Shown here piece after piece: positions 8,895-16,939 of a DNA stretch of 64,000 nt (the first letter of the stretch is position 1; each line of letters opens with the position of its first letter). This DNA comes from Ensifer sp. IC4062 (GTDB lineage: Bacteria > Pseudomonadota > Alphaproteobacteria > Rhizobiales > Rhizobiaceae). Where the stretch lies: contig NZ_JADYVD010000041.1 of assembly GCF_020193575.1 (NCBI RefSeq), positions 1-64,000 on the forward strand, written 5' to 3'. The notes beneath the pieces were generated by a model. It saw nothing but the letters and a program-made list of their open reading frames with translations. It made no database searches and had not been told where the DNA came from. The position numbers and the translations under genes were made by a program.

Positions 8895-9169
8895 TGCACC
8901 GTGGACCGTGGCCTTCCACCTTGAAACAGCGCAAGTAGCGCGATGCCGTGCTGTAAGAGAAGCTCAGCCGCATACAGGTTGCTTGTCACGACATCGCCAG
9001 CGCAGCCGCTTATGATCCTGGCCAGGCTGATCGAGTTCGCCGCAAACCGGTCGTTGCCGATTTCCTGCGCCTTCTCGGCCGTCGCCTCAAGCGCATTGGC
9101 GACCGACGTCATCAGATCCGAGCGCTCGCGGAGCGTCATCGCATCAAGGGTCTTGGCAGATTCCCGCAT
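8891..9169 (-). CDS. Small protein of unknown function (92 residues)
   Basis: I do not recognise this gene. From the ATG at 9169 (GAGAGAGA upstream) it encodes 92 residues. The sequence is mostly helical in character: MRESAKTLDAMTLRERSDL, then ANALEATAEKAQEIGNDRFAANSISLARIISG, then a more hydrophobic stretch AAELLLQHGIALLALF and a basic end. No signal peptide or metal motif is present. The pattern of Ala, Glu and Lys recalls phasin-like or coiled proteins, but that is weak. The in-frame extension to 9322 runs into a palindrome and is unlikely. The stop codon is supplied by the end of the mosaic repeat. Confidence 0.5.
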   Translation of the reverse strand: MRESAKTLDAMTLRERSDLMTSVANALEATAEKAQEIGNDRFAANSISLARIISGCAGDVVTSNLYAAELLLQHGIALLALFQGGRPRSTVH

Positions 9170-9273
9170 GGCTATCTCTCTCTTCGTCGAGTGGGAATTG
9201 GTCACGCGTGGCCAGTCAGCCGAGCGGACGTCTACCACTTTAATTGGTTGATTATTGGACTCCGGGAGCTCTA

Positions 9274-9374
9274 CTGCATGTTTCCTTAAATCGTAGCCGA
9301 TATAAGAAAAAACATGCAGCAATTCAAAGTTCTACAGCGACCTTTGCGCGCCTGATAAGGCGCGCGGCGCTGTA
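9274..9374. repeat. Palindromic intergenic element
   Basis: A perfect 10-bp inverted repeat CTGCATGTTT/AAACATGCAG (9274-9283, 9310-9319) is followed by a nested palindrome. Its outer arms are TACAGCG/CGCTGTA (9333-9339, 9368-9374) and its inner arms GCGCGCC/GGCGCGC (9346-9352, 9359-9365) around a TGATAA loop. I associate this layout with dispersed repeats in Sinorhizobium genomes; copy number cannot be judged here. The remaining stretch 9170-9715 between the 92-residue gene and pcm otherwise holds only a low-quality minus-strand frame (9286-9657), which runs through this repeat and is not called. Confidence 0.7.
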
Positions 9375-9715
9375 AAGCCGCTTCCCACCCGACAGATCGG
9401 GATTCGGCACGGCTAATGCAAGGCATGGCTACTATGCGGTTTGTGCACGCCGCGCGATCGCGGTGGCGACTAGCACTCGGAACAAACGGCCCCCACGGCA
9501 GTTGCGAGAGATCTATATCGGTTTGTTGCTGCGGTGCCGCCTTCAGCCACTGCAGCAATGCCCATAGTTCGCCTTCTGAGACTTTGCCTAAGCCGCCGGA
9601 TCGGTGGGTATCGCTGGGGCCATTGTTCGGCTTTTGATCTTGCGATCGCGTATCCATGGCCCTTTAATGTCGAGAGGCCGGTCTGGCGGCCAACTGCTGA
9701 GGAGGGTCCGCCCTC

Positions 9716-10387
9716 ATGAAGCGAATGAAGGAAGAGCACCTCGCGGTTCTGCGCAGGCACATGGTCGAGGTGATTGAAATCTATGCTGACCTTGAAAGCG
9801 AAGAGCTGGGCAAGGCGGCGCTCGACAAACGGGTTATGGCAGCGATGCTGAAGGTGCCTCGGCATCTCTTCGTGCCCGCTGCGGCTGCGCCCTTTGCCTA
9901 CCAGGATATGCCCCTGCCGATCGGCTTCGATAAAACGGTGTCTCAACCCTTCATGGTCGCCCTCATGGCTGATCTCCTTGCTCTCCAACCGCATGAGGCA
10001 GTGCTCGAGATCGGCACCGGCTTGGGCTATCAAACCGCAATTCTCGCTGAACTCGCCGGACAAGTTTGGAGCGTCGAAATCATCGAGGAATTCGCAAGCC
10101 ATGCCGAGGCTCTCCTACACGGCCTCGGCATTTCAAATGTCGGCGTTCGCGTCGGCGACGGATCACGGGGCTGGCCTGAGCATGCCCCATTCGACAAGAT
10201 CCTGGTCACGGCGGCGGCTGAGGAGGCGCCGCCGGCTTTGTTAGAGCAGCTCAAGCCAATGGGTCGCCTGGTTCTTCCCATGGGATCTGAAGAACAGGTA
10301 CTGACCGTCATCGACAAGGATTCGGCGGGACAACTCAAGGCGCGGCCACTTATCCCCGTTCGGTTCAGCCGGCTCGAGGCGGCCTAA
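9716..10387 (+). CDS. pcm: Protein-L-isoaspartate O-methyltransferase
   Basis: The product is 223 residues. It uses S-adenosylmethionine to methylate isoaspartyl residues and so starts repair of aged proteins. Visible family marks are VPRHLFVP (about 48-54), the conserved pre-motif PLPIGFDKTVSQPFMVA (about 66-82), SAM motif I LEIGTGLGYQTA (97-108) and FDKILVTAA (about 159-167). The length is normal. A GAGGAGG sequence lies upstream; an ATG three codons later could also serve. It stands alone between a repeat element and the pqq locus. Confidence 0.9.
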   Translation: MKRMKEEHLAVLRRHMVEVIEIYADLESEELGKAALDKRVMAAMLKVPRHLFVPAAAAPFAYQDMPLPIGFDKTVSQPFMVALMADLLALQPHEAVLEIGTGLGYQTAILAELAGQVWSVEIIEEFASHAEALLHGLGISNVGVRVGDGSRGWPEHAPFDKILVTAAAEEAPPALLEQLKPMGRLVLPMGSEEQVLTVIDKDSAGQLKARPLIPVRFSRLEAA

Positions 10388-10809
10388 CGCGTGTGCGGAC
10401 ATCTGACGCACGAGAGCCCTCTCGTACTACTCTGAAGTACCCGTTTGCCATACCCATGCAGACGCTCGGCTGATTGGGACGATAGACTGTCTCGGCCCGA
10501 AGTGCCTGCTCATCCCTCGCCTTGAAGGACGGGAACCGACCGCCCAACTCTTGTAACGGCGGAGTATTCGAGCTGTGAGTATACCGCCCTCGCCTCCCTG
10601 AGCATTTTTCCGACCGGACTCCCGGCAGTTCTAGCGGTGAGTTTTTTCCGACGCGCGGCAGCAGTGTGACTTGCGTAACACTTCAATTGAACTGGAGGTG
10701 CTAGCCTATGGCAACGCGTCAGACGAGACCAAATTTGGCAATCCGGCGGAGGTTCCATTCGCTGCTGCTTTCATTAGCATCTGCGTAACTGCATCCAAGA
10801 GGGGATATC
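10388..10809. other. Intergenic region between pcm and a small gene
   Basis: About 420 bases without a convincing gene. At 10708-10788 a 26-codon frame starts 8 bases after GGAGGT and encodes a basic N-terminus followed by a Leu/Ser/Ala-rich end. It may be a leader peptide or a chance frame. Several short hairpins are present. I see no RNA gene. Confidence 0.35.
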
Positions 10810-11019
10810 ATGGGGCTGGTAACGCTTGTAATGACTGTGTGCCTCGTATCGGCGCCCGAAAGGTGTCGCGAGGAGAGCTTGCAACTTCAGGAGCTCGGCT
10901 CGGTAACCCAATGCATGTTTCAGTCCGTCGCGTACGTCGCCCAATGGTCGCAGCAGCATCCCGCTCTGCTTGTCAAGAAATGGCGATGCAAGCCGCCGGA
11001 CACTGACCAACTCATCTGA
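10810..11019 (+). CDS. Small conserved-looking rhizobial protein (69 residues)
   Basis: A 69-residue protein with GAGGGG well placed before the ATG. A hydrophobic start (MGLVTLVMTVCLV) is followed by PERCREE, a Gln/Glu-rich middle, a Cys-Met-Phe-Gln segment, WSQQHPALLVKKWRC and a charged tail. The pattern of Cys near 21, 35 and 59 together with HPALxVxxWxC matches small uncharacterised rhizobial proteins that I recall, which look secreted or membrane-anchored. The function is unknown. It converges on pqqE with only about 35 bases between stops, so it is probably not part of PQQ synthesis. Confidence 0.65.
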   Translation: MGLVTLVMTVCLVSAPERCREESLQLQELGSVTQCMFQSVAYVAQWSQQHPALLVKKWRCKPPDTDQLI

Positions 11020-11054
11020 GTAGCGGCTCCCCTACCCGACCTCGACGAGCACTA

Positions 11055-12179
11055 CTACCGTCCGCGGTAGTGCAACGTGGCCGATGGAGTCGCCGAAAGC
11101 TGGTTCGTCTCCCGCGTCAAGCGCTCGCGCAGCGGCGATCGGATGCAAACCGGATCGGTTGCGCGCGCGTCGCCGGCAAGCGCCATCGCCTGGCAACGGC
11201 AGCCGCCGAAGTCGATGTGCTTGCGCTCGCAACTGCGACAGGGCTCCGGCATCCAGGCGTCGCCCCGATAGGCGTTGAAGGCGTCGCTCTCGTACCAGAT
11301 CTCGGAAAGGGTGCCTTCGCGCACGGTCTGGAAGGTGAGGCTCGGAATCGTTTCCGCAGCGTGGCACGGAAGTACCCGACCGGACGGCGTGACGTTGAGG
11401 CCGACGCGGCCCCAGCCGCCCATGCACGCCTTCGGGTATTTGGAATAATAATCGGCCGGCACATAGTCGACCACCAGGACACCCTGATACTTTTCCCGCG
11501 CCGCGGCGACAGTTCGCGTGGCGCGCTCGACCTGTTCGCGCGTCGGCAGCAGCGCCGCCTTGTTGCGCTCGGCCCAGCCGTGAAACTGCACCGTCGCGAC
11601 CTCGATACGGCGCGCGCCAAGCCGAATCGCCAGCTCGATCATGCCGTCGATCTCGCCCATGTTTTGCCGGTGGCAGACAGCGTTGACCGTCAACGGGATG
11701 CCGGTGGCCGCGACCCAGTTTGCGACGGCCATCTTTCGCTCATAGCCGCCCCGGTAGCCAGCGATCCGGTCGGCGCCTTCGGGGGAAACACCCTGGATCG
11801 ACAACTGAACATGGTCGAGACCGGCCCCGGCCAGGTCGTTGATTCTGGCCTCCGTCAAACCCACGCCTGACGTGATCAGATTTGTGTAAAGCCCGAGCGA
11901 AACCGCCGCCCGCGTCAGTTCGACGAGGTCCCGTCGCGCCGCCGGCTCCCCACCGGACAAGTGCAGATGCAGCACGCCGAGATCGGCTGCCTGGCTGAAG
12001 ACGCCGATCCATTCCTCGGTCGACAACTCCTCGTCTCCCGGCGTCAGGCCGACAGGGTTGGAGCAATAGGGGCAGGCCAACGGACAGCGATGCGTCAGCT
12101 CCGCCAGCATCGCCATCGGCGGCGGCACGCGCACAACAGGGGCCGCGGAATGGCTTATGGAGGGAATGGCGCTGCTCAT
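11055..12179 (-). CDS. pqqE: PqqE, PqqA peptide radical SAM cyclase
   Basis: The product is 374 residues. The radical-SAM cluster motif is C32-x3-C36-x2-C39 (RCPLACPYC), followed by LHLSGGEPAARRDL. The C-terminal SPASM region has the auxiliary cluster Cys set (CMGGWG, VLPCHAAE, CRSCERKHIDFGGCRCQA). PqqE joins Glu and Tyr side chains of PqqA, the first step of PQQ synthesis. The ATG at 12179 overlaps the stop of pqqD (ATGA); the open frame upstream of it lies over pqqD and is not used. Both length and motifs are complete. Confidence 0.96.
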   Translation of the reverse strand: MSSAIPSISHSAAPVVRVPPPMAMLAELTHRCPLACPYCSNPVGLTPGDEELSTEEWIGVFSQAADLGVLHLHLSGGEPAARRDLVELTRAAVSLGLYTNLITSGVGLTEARINDLAGAGLDHVQLSIQGVSPEGADRIAGYRGGYERKMAVANWVAATGIPLTVNAVCHRQNMGEIDGMIELAIRLGARRIEVATVQFHGWAERNKAALLPTREQVERATRTVAAAREKYQGVLVVDYVPADYYSKYPKACMGGWGRVGLNVTPSGRVLPCHAAETIPSLTFQTVREGTLSEIWYESDAFNAYRGDAWMPEPCRSCERKHIDFGGCRCQAMALAGDARATDPVCIRSPLRERLTRETNQLSATPSATLHYRGR

Positions 12180-12472
12180 GCGACGATCTCCAGCAGGCGA
12201 CGATTGGCGAGTTCCTCGACGAAAGCCCTGACGTCGCCGGCGATCTCGGCGGCGGGGGCGTCGAACTTCGCGGCAAAATCGTCGGCGATCTGATCTAGGC
12301 TCCGCTTGCCGTCGAGCGCCTGCACGATTGCGACGGCAATGTCGTCGAGCGCCATCGCTCGCTCCGGTGCCAACAGAACCGGTTGGCCGCGAATCGGATC
12401 CTCGTGCAGGCGCACGCCGCGGGCCAGCTTGACGACGCTCATCCCTGAAATCGCGGGCGCATCGGCGTTCAT
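12176..12472 (-). CDS. pqqD: PqqD, PqqA chaperone
   Basis: A 98-residue RiPP-recognition (RRE) type protein that binds PqqA and presents it to PqqE. The order of elements fits: PKLARGVRLHEDPIRGQPVLLAPERAM-like strands, then VQALDGKRSLDQIADDFA and the C-terminal DVRAFVEELANRRLLE helix. It overlaps pqqC upstream and pqqE downstream by four bases each, as expected for coupled translation of partners. Confidence 0.93.
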   Translation of the reverse strand: MNADAPAISGMSVVKLARGVRLHEDPIRGQPVLLAPERAMALDDIAVAIVQALDGKRSLDQIADDFAAKFDAPAAEIAGDVRAFVEELANRRLLEIVA

Positions 12473-13239
12473 TCCGCCGCCTCCCTAGCAGTCGGCTTGA
12501 CGACGACACCTCGCTCGCCGTCCCAGGCGCCCGGCGGGATCAGGCCGGGCGTCACGTAGGCGGAGTAAAGCGCGTCGAGCTGCGACCATAGAACGTCCGT
12601 CTTGAAGGTGAGTGCCGCGGCGGCGGCATCCTGTTTTTCCGCCGTGTCGGCGTGATCGAGCACATAAGCAAGACCGAATTCTACGTCGCGCGGCGCCTCC
12701 GCCAGTCTTTGCCGGAAGTAAGCGAGCGCCTCGTGGTCCGCGAACGCATAGTGCTCTAGCAACCCGGCAATGCGCTCCGAATGGATCTTGGGCGCAAAGA
12801 GCTCGGTGAGCGAGGAGGCCACCGCCTCGATCAGCGGCTTCTCCCGCACGAACGACACATAGGCGTCGACGGCAAATCGGGTCGCAGGCAGCACGCCCTG
12901 TGTCGAAGCGACATAGGCGGGTTCGAGGCCGACCGCTTCCGCAAGACGCAGCCAACGGCGGATACCACCGCCCTCGTCGATACCTCCGTCATGATCTTCG
13001 ATCCGGGAACGCCAGGCTCGGCGCAGGTCCGGGTCGTCGCAGCGCGACAGAAAGGCCGCGTCCTTCATCGGAATGCGGCTCTGATAATAGTAGCGGTTGA
13101 TCACCCAGGCGCGGACCTGCGTCATCGTTGCGCGGCCGCCGTGGAGCATCGCGTGGAAAGGGTGCTTGTCGTGATAGCGTTCCTCCCCGATCGCCAGAAG
13201 GCGAGCGTGAAAGGCTTGCTTGTCAGTTGCCATCGTCAC
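12469..13239 (-). CDS. pqqC: PqqC, pyrroloquinoline-quinone synthase
   Basis: About 256 residues, normal length. PqqC is a cofactor-free oxidase that performs the last ring closure and oxidation of PQQ. Family marks are HPFHAMLHGG, WVINRYYYQSRIPMKDAAFLSRC, the EDHDG motif and GVLPATRFAVDAYVSFVRE. The start is taken as the GTG at 13239, which overlaps the pqqB stop and has GGAGGT six bases upstream; an ATG two codons later is the alternative. Confidence 0.95.
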   Translation of the reverse strand: MTMATDKQAFHARLLAIGEERYHDKHPFHAMLHGGRATMTQVRAWVINRYYYQSRIPMKDAAFLSRCDDPDLRRAWRSRIEDHDGGIDEGGGIRRWLRLAEAVGLEPAYVASTQGVLPATRFAVDAYVSFVREKPLIEAVASSLTELFAPKIHSERIAGLLEHYAFADHEALAYFRQRLAEAPRDVEFGLAYVLDHADTAEKQDAAAAALTFKTDVLWSQLDALYSAYVTPGLIPPGAWDGERGVVVKPTAREAAE

Positions 13240-14159
13240 AGGCTGACCTCCATGCCGTCGAACCCGACTTCAAAGCCACGGCTTTCCACCGTGGTGCGCT
13301 CGGGACCAGGCCGCCAGATCGGGTTCGTGTTGTTGATGTGGACATAGATCTTTCGGCGAATGTTCAGCCCGTCCAGTGCGTCAAGGCTGCCGCCCTCGCC
13401 GGCGATCGGCATGTGGCCCATGCGACGGCCCGTCTTGCGCCCCGTGCCGGTCGCAATCATCTCGCGGTCCGTAAAGAGAGTGCCGTCGAAGAACAGCGCG
13501 TCGGCACCCGCGAGGCGCTCGCCGAGACCGGAATTCATTAGGCCGCAGCCGGGAATATAATAAACGCGCTTGCTGCCGGCTTTAAGCTCGATCCCGACGG
13601 TATTTTCGCTCTCGACATTCAGGTCCGGCTCGTCCTCCTCGAGGAAGAGCGGAACCTTGCCGGGAACGGCGAAGAGCCGCGCCTCGAGGTCGGGAAGCGG
13701 AAAGAAAGGTTCCTCGATCTCGACGCCTTTCCTTGAAACCAGGTCCGGATCGAGGACGCCGAAGACCGGATTTTCCGCGATGATCTCGCCGACCGAACCG
13801 GTGGAAAACACGCTGAACGGCTGCTTTTCCCTGAGGACAAGCAGCCCCGCCAGATGATCGATGTCGCCGTTGGTCAGCACCACGCTCTTGATCGGACTGT
13901 GGCGCAGGCGGCGCGGCTGCAGGAGACGATTGTGCTCAATCTGCTGGCGGATGTCCGGAGAGGCATTGAACACCGCCCAGGATTCGCCATCGAGGCTGAC
14001 GGCAAGCGATGATTGGCTTTGCGGCTTCAGGGCGGAGCCCGGATCCCGCGCCATCGTGCAGTTCAGGCAGCCGCAATTCCACTGCGGAAGACCGCCGCCG
14101 GCGGCCGCCCCCAGAACGATGATGCGAAGATCGGACGATTTCTTCACCGGAATACCCAC
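13236..14159 (-). CDS. pqqB: PqqB, PQQ biosynthesis metallo-beta-lactamase fold protein
   Basis: About 307 residues. The metallo-beta-lactamase-like fold is seen in VLGAAAGGGLPQWNCGC, the Cys motifs CGCLNC, and LTNGDIDHLAGLL; FFDGTLFTDREM and MGHMPIAGEGG follow. PqqB is an iron-dependent hydroxylase acting on the tyrosine part of the PqqA-derived intermediate. The start is a GTG at 14159 without a clear ribosome site, so the first residues are uncertain. About 210 bases with a strong palindrome separate it from pqqA. Confidence 0.94.
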   Translation of the reverse strand: MGIPVKKSSDLRIIVLGAAAGGGLPQWNCGCLNCTMARDPGSALKPQSQSSLAVSLDGESWAVFNASPDIRQQIEHNRLLQPRRLRHSPIKSVVLTNGDIDHLAGLLVLREKQPFSVFSTGSVGEIIAENPVFGVLDPDLVSRKGVEIEEPFFPLPDLEARLFAVPGKVPLFLEEDEPDLNVESENTVGIELKAGSKRVYYIPGCGLMNSGLGERLAGADALFFDGTLFTDREMIATGTGRKTGRRMGHMPIAGEGGSLDALDGLNIRRKIYVHINNTNPIWRPGPERTTVESRGFEVGFDGMEVSL

Positions 14160-14263
14160 AGAGCTGCGGCCCGATCCTCGTAAGGCCGCGTCTCACAGCG
14201 CCGCGTGTCTTTTGAGATGCGCAAAGGTCGCCTCAACCAATTCCGATATGAGGAATCATGCAG

Positions 14264-14313
14264 TAGAGCGGGATGAGAAAACGTGTCGCGCTTTCTACCA
14301 GCATCCCGCTCTA
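14264..14313. repeat. 12-bp perfect palindrome between pqqA and pqqB
   Basis: TAGAGCGGGATG at 14264-14275 is followed by CATCCCGCTCTA at 14302-14313. The arms resemble those of the rhizobial RIME family and of the elements at 8789 and 40333. A second short dyad (CCGGTC/GACCGG, 14330-14335 and 14354-14359) lies closer to pqqA. In the pqq transcript these could fold and reduce read-through from pqqA into pqqBCDE. Confidence 0.8.
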
Positions 14314-14371
14314 ACTTCTTGAATAGATCCCGGTCGCGATTTTGCGTCGATCCGACCGGAATCATCGCGAT

Positions 14372-14467
14372 CTAGAACAGGATCGGTTCATCCCCGTCCG
14401 CTGGAGCGTAACGGGTGATTTCCATCGCGCAGCTGACTTCAATGAATTTCGGTTTATGCCAGGACAT
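14372..14467 (-). CDS. pqqA: PqqA, precursor peptide of PQQ
   Basis: A 31-residue peptide. It contains the Glu and Tyr that become PQQ, at positions 16 and 20, in the invariant spacing E-x3-Y (MEITRYAPAD). GGAGGAG lies five bases before the ATG. The N-terminus MSWHKPKFIEVS is typical of longer alphaproteobacterial PqqA forms. It lies 5' of pqqBCDE on the same strand, so the complete set for PQQ synthesis except the processing protease is here. Confidence 0.96.
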   Translation of the reverse strand: MSWHKPKFIEVSCAMEITRYAPADGDEPILF

Positions 14468-14832
14468 GTCTCCTCCATTCGTCCAGATCAGTGTGCCGCC
14501 CTGCATTGCCGGCGCCTCGCAACCGGGCCGAACACGAAACAAGCTTTGCTCTCAAGAGCGCCGCTTGGGTGAAGAGCCGGGACGGCCAGCCGCCGCACCG
14601 ACATGCCCGGCGTCGCCGTCGCCGGGTTTTGAAACCGCTATCCCCCCAGGTCGGACCTGACGGCGGGCGGGTTACGGGTAATCCGGAGGGTCCTCCGCCC
14701 TCTATTTTGAATGGTATCAACCGTTCAGGGGCCCCACAATTAAGACCAAGGTGGCGGTCGACACCGCGTTCTCCTGCTGCGGGCTGGGCGCTTTGCGCGC
14801 GCCGTCTAAGATCTGCCCGTGCGCTACCCGAC
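14468..14832 (-). promoter_or_regulatory. Upstream region of pqqA
   Basis: These 365 bases lie between pqqA and the end of cbbR. Both genes are on the minus strand, so this should contain the pqqA promoter and the cbbR terminator. The frames here look non-coding. I cannot name a promoter motif with confidence. Confidence 0.4.
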
Positions 14833-15774
14833 TTAACGGAATGCGTCCGCCGGATAGGGCTTACTGACTACCGGCAGATACTTCGCGCCCTGCGCAAGCA
14901 GGAACCCATCGAAAGCCTGCATCGCCGGGGTGGTGGTGCGGTCCGAGCGTGATACGCTGAACCATTGCCGGCGGATCGGCGTCTCGACTACGTCGAGTAT
15001 GACCAATCGGCCAAGCTTCACCTCCTGCTCGATAGTATGGGCCGAAATGAAGGCAATCCCGAGACCAGCGATGACAGCCTGCTTGATCGTCTCGTTGGAC
15101 GCGATCTCAGTGCCGAGTTCTTCCAGCTTATGCGGCGTGCCGCTCAGGAAGATCTCAAGCGAGATGCGCGTCCCCGAACCCTTCTCACGTACCAGGAACT
15201 GCTCCTGGGCAATCCGCTCCCGCGAAATTTCCAAGACGCCTGCGAGCGCATGACCGGCGGAGGCGATGAAGACCAGCGGATGGTCACCGAACACCTGCGC
15301 GCGCACCTCGAAGTCGCGCGGTGGCCGCCCCATGAGGGCGATATCGATTTCGTGATCCCTCAATTTGGTGATGATCTCGGAGCGGTTACCGATGAAGAGA
15401 TTAATCTCGATGCCCGGACTCTGATCGCGGAAGGCGGCAATCAGCTGTGGCGCGAAGTATTTTCCGGTCGATACGACACCGAGACGCAACCGCCCGGTCC
15501 GCAACCCCTTGATGGCACTGATCGAGTCCTCGAGCGCTACGAGACTGTCCTCGACCGCCCGCGCCGCCTCCAGGAAAGCAATGCCGTAAGCCGTCGGAAC
15601 CATGCCGCTGCGCGTTCTGTCGAACAGCGGAACGCCCGCGTCCCTTTCCATCTGCTGGACCTGCAAGGTGAGCGCCGGTCCGGTCACACGTAAGGCCTCG
15701 GCCGCGAGGTTGATCTTTCCCAGCCTGCAAATGGCTTCGACGATACGGAGTTGGCGAAGGGTCACGTTGCGCAT
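14833..15774 (-). CDS. cbbR: CbbR, LysR-type regulator of the Calvin cycle operon
   Basis: From the ATG at 15774 the product is 313 residues. The N-terminal winged helix-turn-helix reads NVTLRQLRIVEAICRLGKI, with NLAAEALRVTGPALTLQVQ as the recognition part. It is followed by the LysR substrate domain (about 90-300), with FIGNRSEIITKL and DIALMGRPP typical of CbbR. CbbR proteins activate cbb operons in response to metabolites. Divergent orientation to cbbF over a 104-base gap is the usual arrangement. Thirteen upstream in-frame codons are excluded because the HTH begins immediately at this ATG. Confidence 0.94.
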   Translation of the reverse strand: MRNVTLRQLRIVEAICRLGKINLAAEALRVTGPALTLQVQQMERDAGVPLFDRTRSGMVPTAYGIAFLEAARAVEDSLVALEDSISAIKGLRTGRLRLGVVSTGKYFAPQLIAAFRDQSPGIEINLFIGNRSEIITKLRDHEIDIALMGRPPRDFEVRAQVFGDHPLVFIASAGHALAGVLEISRERIAQEQFLVREKGSGTRISLEIFLSGTPHKLEELGTEIASNETIKQAVIAGLGIAFISAHTIEQEVKLGRLVILDVVETPIRRQWFSVSRSDRTTTPAMQAFDGFLLAQGAKYLPVVSKPYPADAFR

Positions 15775-15878
15775 GCAACGCGTAGAGTAAGTAAAGCTAA
15801 CTTCTGTAGTCAATCGAATAAATTTTACAAACCCTTCTTTTGCGCCATCCTTTCCTGGACATCGTGGGAGGAGACATC
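15775..15878. promoter_or_regulatory. cbbR-cbbF divergent promoter and operator
   Basis: The 104-base gap is the expected CbbR binding site and holds both promoters. An imperfect dyad GTAAA (15791-15795) ... TTTAC (15824-15828) encloses an AT-rich core, and several T-n-A spacings typical of LysR boxes are present. GGGAGGAG for cbbF is at about 15868-15875. The exact operator is inferred. Confidence 0.6.
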
Positions 15879-16928
15879 ATGTCAGGCGCGACTCTCGAGG
15901 CTTATCTCGCATCCCGTACGACCAATGGCGACGATCTGGCATCGGACGTGGCCGCAGTGATCCAGAGGCTGGCAACGGCCGCTCTCGTCGTCCGTAAAAT
16001 CATCAATCAGGGAGCGCTCGATACCGCTTTCAACGGCACCCACGGCGGCAGCAATGCTGATGGCGACCTGCAGAAGAATCTGGACGTCCTGTGCAACGAG
16101 CTCTTCCTGTCGTGCCTGCAGGAGGCGCCTGTCGCGTACTACGCCTCGGAAGAGCTGGAAAAGCCGGTCCCGCTCGATCCGGCGGCGCGCCTGGCAGTTG
16201 CCATCGATCCGCTCGACGGCTCGTCCAACATTGACAACAACGTCTCCATCGGCACGGTCTTCTCCGTGCTGCCCGCCGCCAAGGGCCCAGATTTGGACCC
16301 CACGCAGTCCTTTCTGCAGCCCGGAAACCGGCAACTGGCGGCCGGCTTCTTCATCTACGGGGCACAAACCACGCTCGTACTGTCGCTTGGCAAGGGCACG
16401 GAGATTTTCATCTTCTCCAACCGGCTCGGATGCTTCGTAGAGGCCTACAAGTCAGTCAGCATCCCGGAGCGCACCAGCGAGTTCGCCATCAACATGTCGA
16501 ACTATCGACACTGGGAGGAAGCGATCCGGCTCTATGTCGACGATTGCCTGGCAGGTTCGGAGGGCCCGCGCGAGCGCGAGTTCAACATGCGGTGGATCGC
16601 CTCGCTGGTCGCCGAGGCATATCGGATCCTCATTCGCGGCGGCATCTTTCTGTACCCCGCCGACGGCCGGAAAGGATATCACCAGGGCCGGTTGCGGCTG
16701 GTCTATGAGGCCAACCCGATCGCCTTCGTCGTCGAGAATGCAGGCGGCGCGGCCACAAATGCCGTCACGCGCATTCTCGATCTCGTTCCTGAAAGCCTGC
16801 ACCAGCGCGTGCCACTGACTTTCGGCTCACGCCGCGAGGTGGCGCGCGTCGGTCGCTATCACGTCGACCCGAACATGATTGGTGAACGCGCGCCGCTTTT
16901 CGGCAAGCGCGGTCTGTTTCGCGCCTGA
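15879..16928 (+). CDS. cbbF: Fructose-1,6-bisphosphatase class I
   Basis: The product is 349 residues from the ATG at 15879 (GGGAGGAG upstream). The metal-binding signature DPLDGSSN is at residues 110-117. NGTHGGSNADGDLQKNLDV and RYHVDP-type segments fit class I FBPase; the C-terminal part has GGIFLYPADGR. It hydrolyses fructose-1,6-bisphosphate (possibly also sedoheptulose bisphosphate) in the regenerative phase of the Calvin cycle. First gene of the operon; cbbP follows 11 bases later. Confidence 0.94.
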   Translation: MSGATLEAYLASRTTNGDDLASDVAAVIQRLATAALVVRKIINQGALDTAFNGTHGGSNADGDLQKNLDVLCNELFLSCLQEAPVAYYASEELEKPVPLDPAARLAVAIDPLDGSSNIDNNVSIGTVFSVLPAAKGPDLDPTQSFLQPGNRQLAAGFFIYGAQTTLVLSLGKGTEIFIFSNRLGCFVEAYKSVSIPERTSEFAINMSNYRHWEEAIRLYVDDCLAGSEGPREREFNMRWIASLVAEAYRILIRGGIFLYPADGRKGYHQGRLRLVYEANPIAFVVENAGGAATNAVTRILDLVPESLHQRVPLTFGSRREVARVGRYHVDPNMIGERAPLFGKRGLFRA

Positions 16929-16939
16929 GGGAGACCGGT

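Noticed and set aside
9286..9657. 123-codon minus-strand frame upstream of pcm
   Set aside because: It runs through the nested palindrome, has no convincing ribosome site and its second half is Arg/Cys-rich low-quality sequence. The first 60 codons look somewhat better, but not enough to call.
10388..10560. Possible rRNA or tRNA-like fragment
   Set aside because: Several short hairpins suggested an RNA gene, but no acceptor stem, T-loop or rRNA motif could be matched.
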